This document shows positions 10,911-22,635 of a stretch of 64,000 nucleotides of DNA, piece by piece. The position numbers and the translations under genes were made by a program. Below the pieces are notes generated by a model. It had not been told where the DNA came from, did no database searches, and saw only the letters and a program-made list of their open reading frames with translations. Within the stretch, counting starts at the first letter, position 1, and each line of letters begins with the position of its first letter. Origin of the DNA: Calliopsis andreniformis (lineage: Eukaryota > Arthropoda > Insecta > Hymenoptera > Andrenidae). The stretch is taken from assembly GCF_051401765.1 (NCBI RefSeq), contig NW_027480423.1, positions 1,798,001 through 1,862,000 of the forward strand, given 5' to 3'.

Positions 10911-13732
10911 GTGATGGTCATTTCTACGTTCCGGGCAACCTAGGCTTCACTCTAGGGCGTTGCTCCACCAGATCGAATAGTTAGGGCCTTAGAAGTCAAC
11001 GCCAGAAGCATAAAATACAATATAAATACAACAGTTTTTCCAACGTATAAAACGAATAATTGCAACCAGTATGAAAGTAATGGTCATTTCTACGTTCCGG
11101 ACAACCTAGGCTTCACTCTAGGGCGTTGCTCCACCACATCGAATAGCTACGGCCTTAGAAGTCAACGCCAGAAGCATAAAATACAATAAATATACAAGAG
11201 TTTTTCAATCGTATATCAGGAATAATTGCAACCAGTGTGAAAGTGATGGTCATTTCTACGTTCCGGGCAACGTAGGCTTCACTCTAGGGCGTTGTTCCAA
11301 CAGATCGAACACTTATGGCCTAAGAAGGCACCGCCAGAAGCATAAAATACAATATAAATATAACAGTTTTTCCATCGTATAAAACGAATAATTGCAACCA
11401 GTATGAAAGTTATGGTCATTTCTTCTTTCCGGGCAACCTACGCTACACAATAGGGCGTTGCTCCAGCAGTTTGAATAGTTAGGGCCTAAGAAGTGAACGC
11501 CAGCAGCATAAAATGCAATAAAAATACAACAGTTTTTCCATCATATAACAGGAGTATTTGCCACCAGTTTGAAAGTGATGGAACTTGCTACGTTCCGGGC
11601 AACTTAGGCTTCACTCTAGGGCGTTGCTCTACCAGATCGAATAGTTAGTGCCTTAGAAGTCAATGCCAGAAGCATAAAATACAATATAAATACAACAGTT
11701 TTTCCATCGTATAAAACGAATAATTGCAACCAGTATGAATGATAACGTCATTTCTACTTTCCGGGCAACCTAGGCATCACCCTAGGGCGTTGCTTCAACA
11801 GATTGAATATTTAGGGCCTTAGAAGTCAACGTCCGAAGCATAAAATACAAAATAAATAGAACAGTTTTTCCATTGTGTAAAACGAATAATTGCTACCGGT
11901 GTGAAAGTTATGGTCATTTATACGTTCCGGGCAACCTAGGCTTTACCATAGGGCGTTGTTCCACCAGATGGAATAGTTAGGGCATAAGAAGTCAACGCCA
12001 GAAGCATAAAATACAATATAAATACAACAGTTTAACAATCGAATAAAACGAGTAATTGCAACCAGTACGAAAGTTAACGTCATTTCTACGTTCCGGACAA
12101 CCTAGGCTTCACCCTAGGGCGTTGCTCCAACAGATTGAGTAGTTAGGGCCTTAGAAGTCAACGCCGGAAGCATAAAATGCAATAAAAATACATCAGTTTT
12201 TCCATCGTATAAAAGGATCAATCGCAAACAGTTTGAAAGTGATGGTCACTTCTACGTTCCGGGCAACCTAGGCTTTACTCTAGGGCGTTGCTCCACCAGA
12301 TCGAATAGTTAGTGCCTTAGAAGTCAACGCCAGAAGCATAAAATACAATATAAACACAACAGTTTTTCCATCGTATAAAACGAATAATTGCTACCTGTAT
12401 GGAAGTGATGGTCATTTCTACGTTCCGGGCAACCTAGGCCTCACTCTAGGGCGTTGTTCCACCAGATTGAATAGTTAGGGCCTAAGAAATCAACGCCAGA
12501 AGCATAAAATACAATATAAATATAACAGTTTTTCCATCGTATAAAACGAATAATTTCAACCAGTGTGAATGGTATGGTCATTTGTACGTTCCAGGCAACC
12601 TAGGCTTCACTCTATGGCGTTCTTCCACCACATCGAATAGCTACGGCCTCAGAAGTCAACGCCTGAAGCATAAAGTACAATAAAAATATAACAGTCTTTC
12701 CATCCTATAACAGGAATAATTGCAACCCGCGTGGAAGTGATGGTCATTTGTACGTTCCAGGCAACCTAGGCTTCACTCTAGGGCGTTGTTCCACCAGATT
12801 GAATAGTTAGGGCCTAAGAAATCAACGCCAGAAGCATAAAATACAATATAAATATAACAGTTTTTCCATCGTATAAAACGAATAATTTCAACCAGTGTGA
12901 ATGTTATGGTCATTTCTACATTCCGAGCAACCTAGGCTACACTCTAGGGCGTTGGTCCACCAGAGAGAATTGTTAGGGCCTTAGAAGTCAACGCCAGAAG
13001 CATAAAATTCAATAAAGATGCAACAGTTTTTCCATCGTATAGCAGGAATAATTGCAAACAGTGTGAAAGCACTGGTCATTTCTACGTTCCGGGTAACCTA
13101 GGCTTCACTCAAGGGCGTTGTTCCACCAGATCGAACAGTTAGGGCATAAGAAGGCAACGCCAGAAGCATAAAATACAATATAAACACAACAGTTTTTCCA
13201 TCGTATAAAACGAATAATTGCTACCAGTATGGAAGTGATGGTCATTTCTACGTTCCGGGCAACCTAGGCCTCACTCTAGGGCGTTGTTCCACCAGATTGA
13301 ATAGTTAGGGCCTAAGAAATCAACGCCAGAAGCATACAATACAATATAAATATAACAGTTTTTCCATCGTATAAAACGAATAATTTCAACCAGTGTGAAT
13401 GTTATGGTCATTTCTATATTCCGAGCAACCTAGGCTACACTCTAGGGCGTTGATCCACCAGAGAGAATAGTTAGGGCCATAGAAGTCAACGCCAGAAGCA
13501 CAAAATTCAATAAAGATGCAACAGTTTTTCCATCATATAAAACGAATAATTGCAACCAGTATGAAAGCTATGGTCATTTCTACTTGACGGGCAACCTAGG
13601 CTACACCCTAGGGCGTTGCTCCAACAGATTGAATAGTTAGGGCCTTAGAAGTCAACGCCGGAAGCATAAAATGCAATAATAATACATCAGTTTTTCCATC
13701 GTATAAAAGGATTAATTGCAAACAGTTTGAAA
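10911..13732 (+). repeat. 17-monomer HOR, copy 1 (2822 bp)
   Basis: The unit is exactly 17 x 166 = 2822 bp and is followed directly by copy 2. Shared rare markers include ACTTATGGCC (11.31 kb), TTTAACAATCG (12.03 kb), GGATCAATCGC (12.22 kb) and CCTGTATGG (12.4 kb), each found again 2822 bp downstream. Its last third carries the same monomer series as the 11-monomer HOR at 6.4-10 kb, so the two HORs share a segment. Confidence 0.93.
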
Positions 13733-16554
13733 GTGATGGTCATTTCTACGTTCCGGGCAACCTAGGCTTCACTCTAGGGCGTTGCTCCACCAGATCGAAT
13801 AGTTAGGGCCTTAGAAGTCAACGCCAGAAGCATAAAATACAATATAAATACAACAGTTTTTCCAACGTATAAAACGAATAATTGCAACCAGTATGAAAGT
13901 AATGGTCATTTCTACGTTCCGGACAACCTAGGCTTCACTCTAGGGCGTTGCTCCACCACATCGAATAGCTACGGCCTTAGAAGTCAACGCCAGAAGCATA
14001 AAATACAATAAATATACAAGAGTTTTTCAATCGTATATCAGGAATAATTGCAACCAGTGTGAAAGTGATGGTCATTTCTACGTTCCGGGCAACGTAGGCT
14101 TCACTCTAGGGCGTTGTTCCAACAGATCGAACACTTATGGCCTAAGAAGGCACCGCCAGAAGCATAAAATACAATATAAATATAACAGTTTTTCCATCGT
14201 ATAAAACGAATAATTGCAACCAGTATGAAAGTTATGGTCATTTCTTCTTTCCGGGCAACCTACGCTACACAATAGGGCGTTGCTCCAGCAGTTTGAATAG
14301 TTAGGGCCTAAGAAGTGAACGCCAGCAGCATAAAATGCAATAAAAATACAACAGTTTTTCCATCATATAACAGGAGTATTTGCCACCAGTTTGAAAGTGA
14401 TGGAACTTGCTACGTTCCGGGCAACTTAGGCTTCACTCTAGGGCGTTGCTCTACCAGATCGAATAGTTAGTGCCTTAGAAGTCAATGCCAGAAGCATAAA
14501 ATACAATATAAATACAACAGTTTTTCCATCGTATAAAACGAATAATTGCAACCAGTATGAATGATAACGTCATTTCTACTTTCCGGGCAACCTAGGCATC
14601 ACCCTAGGGCGTTGCTTCAACAGATTGAATATTTAGGGCCTTAGAAGTCAACGTCCGAAGCATAAAATACAAAATAAATAGAACAGTTTTTCCATTGTGT
14701 AAAACGAATAATTGCTACCGGTGTGAAAGTTATGGTCATTTATACGTTCCGGGCAACCTAGGCTTTACCATAGGGCGTTGTTCCACCAGATGGAATAGTT
14801 AGGGCATAAGAAGTCAACGCCAGAAGCATAAAATACAATATAAATACAACAGTTTAACAATCGAATAAAACGAGTAATTGCAACCAGTACGAAAGTTAAC
14901 GTCATTTCTACGTTCCGGACAACCTAGGCTTCACCCTAGGGCGTTGCTCCAACAGATTGAGTAGTTAGGGCCTTAGAAGTCAACGCCGGAAGCATAAAAT
15001 GCAATAAAAATACATCAGTTTTTCCATCGTATAAAAGGATCAATCGCAAACAGTTTGAAAGTGATGGTCACTTCTACGTTCCGGGCAACCTAGGCTTTAC
15101 TCTAGGGCGTTGCTCCACCAGATCGAATAGTTAGTGCCTTAGAAGTCAACGCCAGAAGCATAAAATACAATATAAACACAACAGTTTTTCCATCGTATAA
15201 AACGAATAATTGCTACCTGTATGGAAGTGATGGTCATTTCTACGTTCCGGGCAACCTAGGCCTCACTCTAGGGCGTTGTTCCACCAGATTGAATAGTTAG
15301 GGCCTAAGAAATCAACGCCAGAAGCATAAAATACAATATAAATATAACAGTTTTTCCATCGTATAAAACGAATAATTTCAACCAGTGTGAATGGTATGGT
15401 CATTTGTACGTTCCAGGCAACCTAGGCTTCACTCTATGGCGTTCTTCCACCACATCGAATAGCTACGGCCTCAGAAGTCAACGCCTGAAGCATAAAGTAC
15501 AATAAAAATATAACAGTCTTTCCATCCTATAACAGGAATAATTGCAACCCGCGTGGAAGTGATGGTCATTTGTACGTTCCAGGCAACCTAGGCTTCACTC
15601 TAGGGCGTTGTTCCACCAGATTGAATAGTTAGGGCCTAAGAAATCAACGCCAGAAGCATAAAATACAATATAAATATAACAGTTTTTCCATCGTATAAAA
15701 CGAATAATTTCAACCAGTGTGAATGTTATGGTCATTTCTACATTCCGAGCAACCTAGGCTACACTCTAGGGCGTTGGTCCACCAGAGAGAATTGTTAGGG
15801 CCTTAGAAGTCAACGCCAGAAGCATAAAATTCAATAAAGATGCAACAGTTTTTCCATCGTATAGCAGGAATAATTGCAAACAGTGTGAAAGCACTGGTCA
15901 TTTCTACGTTCCGGGTAACCTAGGCTTCACTCTAGGGCGTTGTTCCACCAGATCGAACAGTTAGGGCATAAGAAGGCAACGCCAGAAGCATAAAATACAA
16001 TATAAACACAACAGTTTTTCCATCGTATAAAACGAATAATTGCTACCAGTATGGAAGTGATGGTCATTTCTACGTTCCGGGCAACCTAGGCCTCACTCTA
16101 GGGCGTTGTTCCACCAGATTGAATAGTTAGGGCCTAAGAAATCAACGCCAGAAGCATACAATACAATATAAATATAACAGTTTTTCCATCGTATAAAACG
16201 AATAATTTCAACCAGTGTGAATGTTATGGTCATTTCTATATTCCGAGCAACCTAGGCTACACTCTAGGGCGTTGATCCACCAGAGAGAATAGTTAGGGCC
16301 ATAGAAGTCAACGCCAGAAGCACAAAATTCAATAAAGATGCAACAGTTTTTCCATCATATAAAACGAATAATTGCAACCAGTATGAAAGCTATGGTCATT
16401 TCTACTTGACGGGCAACCTAGGCTACACCCTAGGGCGTTGCTCCAACAGATTGAATAGTTAGGGCCTTAGAAGTCAACGCCGGAAGCATAAAATGCAATA
16501 ATAATACATCAGTTTTTCCATCGTATAAAAGGATTAATTGCAAACAGTTTGAAA
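13733..16554 (+). repeat. 17-monomer HOR, copy 2 (2822 bp)
   Basis: This is almost base-for-base the same as copy 1. The one difference I noted with confidence is CACTCAAGGGCG in copy 1 (near 13107) against CACTCTAGGGCG here (near 15929). Similarity with the copy-1 register ends near 16.55 kb, where this copy continues into a monomer with GGCTTTACTC and GATCGGATAG. Such low divergence over 2.8 kb implies a very recent unequal exchange or similar event, or an assembly duplication that needs checking against raw reads. Confidence 0.93.
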
Positions 16555-16869
16555 GTGATGGTCACTTCTACGTTCCGGGCAACCTAGGCTTTACTCTAGG
16601 GCGTTGCTCCACCAGATCGGATAGTTAGTGCCTTAGAATCCAACGCCAGAAGCATAAAATACAATATAAACACAACAGTTTTTCCATCGTATAAAACGAA
16701 TAATTGCTATCAGTATGGAAGTGATGGTCATTTCTACTTTCCGGGCAACCTAGGCTATACCCTAGGGCGTTGCTCCAACAGATTGAATAGTTAGGGCTTT
16801 AGAAGTCAATGCCCGAAGCATAAAATGCAATAAAAATACAACAGTTTTTCCATCGTATAAACGGATTAA
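16555..16869 (+). repeat. Linking monomers after the 17-mer HOR
   Basis: About two monomers, with GATCGGATAG and then a CTTTCCGGGC / GGGCTTTAGAAG unit. The same order is found 8795 bp downstream at about 25.35-25.66 kb. No other content was seen. Confidence 0.75.
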
Positions 16870-18197
16870 TTGCAACCAGTTTGAAAGTGATGGTCATTTC
16901 TACGTTCCGGGCAACCTAGGCTTCACTCTAGGGCGTTGCACCACCAGATCGAATAGTTAGGGCCTTAGAAGTCAACGCCAGAAGCATAAAATACAATATA
17001 AATACAACAGTTTTTCCAACGTATAAAACGAATAATTGCAACCAGTATGAAAGTAATGGTCATTTCTACGTTCCGGACAACCTAGGCTTCACTCTAGGGC
17101 GTTGCTCCACCACATCGAATAGCTACGGCCTTAGAAGTCAACGCCAGAAGCATAAAATACAATAAATATACAAGAGTTTTTCCATCGTATATCAGGAATA
17201 ATTGCAACCAGTGTGAAAGTGATGGTCATTTCTACGTTCCGGGCAACGTAGGCTTCACTCTAGGGCGTTGTTCCAACAGATCGAACACTTAGGGCCTAAG
17301 AAGGCACCGCCAGAAGCATAAAATACAATATAAATATAACAGTTTTTCCATCGTATAAAACGAATAATTGCAACCAGTATGAAAGTTATGGTCATTTCTT
17401 CTTTCCGGGCAACCTACGCTACACAATAGGGCGTTGCTCCAGCAGTTTGAATAGTTAGGGCCTAAGAAGTGAACGCCAGCAGCATAAAATGCAATAAAAA
17501 TACAACAGTTTTTCCATCATATAACAGGAATAATTGCAACCAGTTTGAAAGTGATGGTCATTTCTACGTTCCGGGCAACCTAGGCTTCACTCTAGGGCGT
17601 TGCACCACCAGATCGAATAGTTAGGGCCTTAGAAGTCAACGCCAGAAGCATAAAATACAATATAAATACAACAGTTTTTCCAACGTATAAAACGAATAAT
17701 TGCAACCAGTATGAAAGTAATGGTCATTTCTACGTTCCGGACAACCTAGGCTTCACTCTAGGGCGTTGCTCCACCACATCGAATAGCTACGGCCTTAGAA
17801 GTCAACGCCAGAAGCATAAAATACAATAAATATACAAGAGTTTTTCCATCGTATATCAGGAATAATTGCAACCAGTGTGAAAGTGATGGTCATTTCTACG
17901 TTCCGGGCAACGTAGGCTTCACTCTAGGGCGTTGTTCCAACAGATCGAACACTTAGGGCCTAAGAAGGCACCGCCAGAAGCATAAAATACAATATAAATA
18001 TAACAGTTTTTCCATCGTATAAAACGAATAATTGCAACCAGTATGAAAGTTATGGTCATTTCTTCTTTCCGGGCAACCTACGCTACACAATAGGGCGTTG
18101 CTCCAGCAGTTTGAATAGTTAGGGCCTAAGAAGTGAACGCCAGCAGCATAAAATGCAATAAAAATACAACAGTTTTTCCATCATATAACAGGAATAA
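16870..18197 (+). repeat. 4-monomer tandem duplication (664-bp unit, two copies)
   Basis: The rare variant GTTGCACCACCAGATCG occurs at 16936 and 17600, exactly 664 bp (4 x 166) apart. The following three monomers (CCAACGTATAAAACG, TATACAAGAG, TCTTCTTTCCGGGC types) also repeat in order. After the second copy the sequence departs at GTGAAGGTCATT near 18216. The duplicate looks nearly perfect by eye. Confidence 0.92.
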
Positions 18198-19300
18198 TTG
18201 CAACCAGTTTGAAAGTGAAGGTCATTTCTACGTTCCGGGAAACCTCGGCTTCACTCTAGGGCGTTGCTCCACCAGATCGAATAGTTGGGGCCTTAGAAGT
18301 CAACGCCAGAAGCATAAAATACAATAAAGATGCAACAGCTTTTCCATCGTATTAAACGAATAATTTCAACCAGTGTGAATGTTATTGTCATTTCTACATT
18401 CCGAGCAACCTAGGCTTCACTCTAGGGCGTTGATCCAACAGATTGAACAGTTAGGGCCTTAGGAGTCAACGCCCGAAGCATAAAATACAATATAAATGCA
18501 AGAGTTCTCCATCATATAACAGGAATAATTGCAACCAGTTTGAAAGTGATGGTCATTTCTACGTTCCGGGCAACCTAGGCTTCACTCTAGGGCGTTGCTC
18601 CACGAGATCGAATAGTTAGTGCCTTAGAAGTCAACGCCAGAAGCATAAAATACAATATAAATACAACAGTTTTTCCATCGTATAAAACGAATAATTGCTA
18701 CCAGTATGGAAGTGATGCTCATTTCTACGTTCCGGGCAACCTAGGCCTCACTCTAGGGCGTTGTTCCTCCAGATTGAATAGTTAGGGCCTAAGAAATCAA
18801 CGGCAGAAGCATAAAATACAATATAAATATACCTGTTTTTCCATCGTGTAAAACGAATAATTTCAACCAGTGTGAATGTTATGGTCATTTCTACTTTACG
18901 GGCAACCTAGGCTACACCCTAGGGCGTTGCTTCTACAGATTGAATAGTTAGGGCCTTAGAAGTCAATGCCCGAAGGATAAAATGCAATGAAAATACAACA
19001 GTTTTTCCATCATATAACAGGAGTATTTGCCACCAGTTTGAAAGTGATGGAACTTGCTACGTTCCGGGCAACTTAGGCTTCACTCTAGGGCGTTGCTCCA
19101 CCAGATCGAATAGTTAGTGCCTTAGAAGTCAATGCCAGAAGCATAAAATACAATATAAATATAACAGTTTTTCCATCGTATAAAACGAATAATTTCAACC
19201 AGTGTGAATGGTATGGTCATTTGTACGTTCCAGGCAACCTAGGCTTCACTCTGTGGCGTTCTTCCACCACATCGAATAGCTACGGCCTCAGAAGTCAACG
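18198..19300 (+). repeat. Linking block of about 6.6 monomers
   Basis: Mixed types with single-base novelties, such as AACCTCGGC at 18242 and ATGCAAGAGTTCTCC near 18500. The part from about 18.2 to 18.75 kb resembles 48.77-49.25 kb, including the rare CACGAGATCGAATAG unit. An open frame of 64 codons at 18133-18327 falls at its left edge and is only repeat sequence. Confidence 0.75.
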
Positions 19301-22300
19301 CCTGAAGCATAAAGTACAATAAAAATACAACAGTCTTTCCATCCTATAACAGGAATAATTGCAACCCGCGTGGAAGTGATGGTCATTTGTACGTTCCAGG
19401 CAACCTAGGCTTCACTCTAGGGCGTTGTTCCACCAGATTGAATCGTTAGGGCCTAAGAAATCAACGCCAGAAGCATAAAATACAATATAAATATAACAGT
19501 TTTTCCATCGTATAAAACGAATAATTGCTACCAGTGTGAATGTTATGGTCATTTCTACATTCCGAGCAACCTAGGCTACACTCTAGGGCGTTGGTCCACC
19601 AGAGAGAGTTGTTAGGGCCTTAGAAGTCAACGCCAGAAGCATAAAATTCAATAAAGATGCAACAGTTTTTCCATCGTATAGCAGGAATAATTGCAAACAG
19701 TGTGAAAGCACTGGTCATTTCTACGTTCCGGGTAACCTAGGCTTCACTCTAGGGCGTTGTTCCACCAGATCGAACAGTTAGGGCATAAGAAGGCAACGCC
19801 AGAAGCATAAAATACAATATAAACACAACAGTTTTTCCATCGTATAAAACGAATAATTGCTACCAGTATGGAAGTGATGGTCATTTCTACGTTCCGGGCA
19901 ACCTAGGCCTCACTCTAGGGCGTTGTTCCACCAGATTGAATAGTTAGGGCCTAAGAAATCAACGCCAGAAGCATACAATACAATATAAATATAACAGTTT
20001 TTCCATCGTATAAAACGAATAATTTCAACCAGTGTGAATGTTATGGTCATTTCTATATTCCGAGCAACCTAGGCTACACTCTAGGGCGTTGATCCACCAG
20101 AGAGAATAGTTAGGGCCTTAGAAGTCAACGCCAGAAGCATGAAATTCAATAAAGATGCAACAGTTTTTCCATCGTATAGCAGGAATAATAGCAACCAGTG
20201 TGAAAGTTATGGTCATTTCTACGTTCCAGCAACCTAGGCTTCACCCCAGGGCGTTGTTCCACCAGATCGAATAGTTAGGGCGTAAGAAGTGAACGCCAGA
20301 AGCATAAAATAAAATATAAATACAACAGTCTTTCTATCATATAAAACGAGTAATTGCATCCAGAATGAAAGTTGTGGTCATTTCTACTTTCCGGGCAACC
20401 TAGGCTACACCCTAGGGCGTTGCTCCAACAGATTGAATAGTTATTGCTTTAGAAGTCAATGCCCGAAGCATAAAATGCAATAAAAATACAACAGTTTTTC
20501 CATCGTATAAACGGATTAATTGCAACCAGTTTGAAAGTGATGGTCATTTCTACGTTCCGGGCAACCTAGGCTTCACTCTAGGGCGTTGCTCCACCAGATC
20601 GAATAGTTAGGGCCTTAGAAGTCAACGCCAGAAGCATAAAATACAATATAAATACAACAGTTTTTCCAACGTATAAAACGAATAATTGCAACCAGTATGA
20701 AAGTAATGGTCATTTCTACGTTCCGGACAACCTAGGCTTCACTCTAGGGCGTTGCTCCACCACATCGAATAGCTACGGCCTTAGAAGTCAACGCCAGAAG
20801 CATAAAATACAATAAATATACAAGAGTTTTTCCATCGTATATCAGGAATAATTGCAACCAGTGTGAAAGTGATGGTCATTTCTACGTTCCGGGCAACGTA
20901 GGCTTCACTCTAGGGCGTTGTTCCAACAGATCGAACACTTAGGGCCTAAGAAGGCACCGCCAGAAGCATAAAATACAATATAAATATAACAGTTTTTCCA
21001 TCGTATAAAACGAATAATTGCAACCAGTGTGAATGTTATGGTCATTTCTACATTCCGAGCAACCTAGGCTTCACTCTAGTTCGTTGATCCACCAGATAGA
21101 ATAGTGAGGGCCTTAGAAGTCAACGCCAGAAGCATAAAATTCAATAAAGATGCAACAGTTTTTCCATCATATAAAACGAATAATTGCAACCAGTATGAAA
21201 GCTATGGTCATTTCTACTTTACGGGCAACCCAGGCTACACCCTAGGGCGTTGCTCCTACAGATAGAATAGTTAGGGCCTTAGAAGTCAATGCCCGAAGCA
21301 TCAAATGCAATAAAAATACAACATTTTTTCCATCATATAATAGGAATATTTACAACCAGTTTGAAAGTGATGGTCACTTCTACGTTCCGGGCAACCTAGG
21401 CTTCACCCTAGGGCGTTGTTCCGCCAGATGGAGTAGTTAGGGCATAAGAAGTCAACCCCGACGCATAAAATGCAATAAAAATGCAACAGTTTTTCCATCG
21501 TGTAAAAGGATTAATTGCAACCAGTTTGAAAGTGATGGTCATTTCTACGTTCCGGGCAACCTAGACTTCACCCTAGGGCGTTGTTCCACCAGATGGAATA
21601 GCTAGGCCATTAGAAGTCAACGCCAGAAGCATAAAATACGGTATAAATACAACAGCTTTTCCATCGTATAAAATGTATAATTGCAAACATTGCGAAAGTA
21701 ACGGTCATTTCTACGTTCCGGGCAACCTAGGCGTCACTCTAGTGCGTTGCTCCACCACATCTAAAAGCTACAGCCTTAGACCTCAACGACAGAAGCATAA
21801 AATACAATATAAATACAACATTTTTTCCATCGTATAAAAGGATTAATTGCAACCAGTTTGAAAGTGATGGTCATTTCTACGTTCCGGGCAACCTAGACTT
21901 CACCCTAGGGCGTTGTTCCACCAGATGGAATAGCTAGGCCATAAGAAGTCAACGCCAGAAGCATAAAATACGGTATAAATACAACAGCTTTTCCATCGTA
22001 TAAAATGTATAATTGCAAAGATTGCGAAAGTAATGGTCATTTCTACGTTCCGGGCAACCTAGGCGTCACTCTAGTGCGTTGCTCCATCACATCTAAAAGC
22101 TACGGCCTTAGACCTCAACGACAGAAGCATAAAATACAATATAAATACAACATCTTTTCCATCATATAAAACGAATAATTGCAACCAGTATGAAAGCTAT
22201 GGTCATTTCTACGTTCCGGGCAACCTAGGCTTTACCCTAGGGCGTTGCTCCAACAGATCGAATAGTTAGTGCCTTAGAAGTCAACGGCCGAAGCATAAAA

Positions 22301-22635
22301 TACAAAATAAATAGAACTGTTTTTCCATCGTATAAAACGAATAATTGCTACCGGTGTGAAAGTTATTTCCATTTCTACGTTCCGGGCAACCTAGGCTTCA
22401 CCGTAGGGCGTTCTTCCACCAGATGGAATAGTTAGGGCATAAGAAGTCAACGCCAGAAGCATAAAATACAATAAAGATGCAACAGCTTTTCCATCGTATT
22501 AAACGAATAATTTCAACCAGTGTGAATGTTATTGTCATTTCTACATTCCGAGCAACCTAGGCTTCACTCTAGGGCGTTGAACCACCAGATAGAATAGTGA
22601 GGGCCTTAGAAGTCAACGCCAGAAGCATAAAATAC
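19301..22635 (+). repeat. 3.33-kb block Y, copy 1 (about 20 monomers)
   Basis: Every diagnostic variant tested lies 6638 bp (40 monomers less 2) before its partner in copy 2: CGCCTGAAGC (19299/25937), GCATGAAATTC (20137/26775), TTCCGCCAGATGG (21420/28058) and GTTGAACCACCAG (22577/29215). The block starts inside AGTCAACGCCTGAAG and ends just after GAAGCATAAAAT. Both breakpoints fall within the conserved part of the monomer, as expected for homologous unequal exchange. Copy differences are few, such as TTCCGAGCAACC here versus TTCCGTGCAACC in copy 2. Confidence 0.9.

Noticed and set aside
18133..18327. Plus-strand open frame of 64 codons
   Set aside because: It starts at a GTG in the AGAAGTGAACGCCAGCAGC variant and reads through ordinary repeat. 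Similar peptides appear at 22597, 48606, 56190, 62584 and 63445 only because the DNA repeats, and the frame shifts by one base per 166-bp unit.
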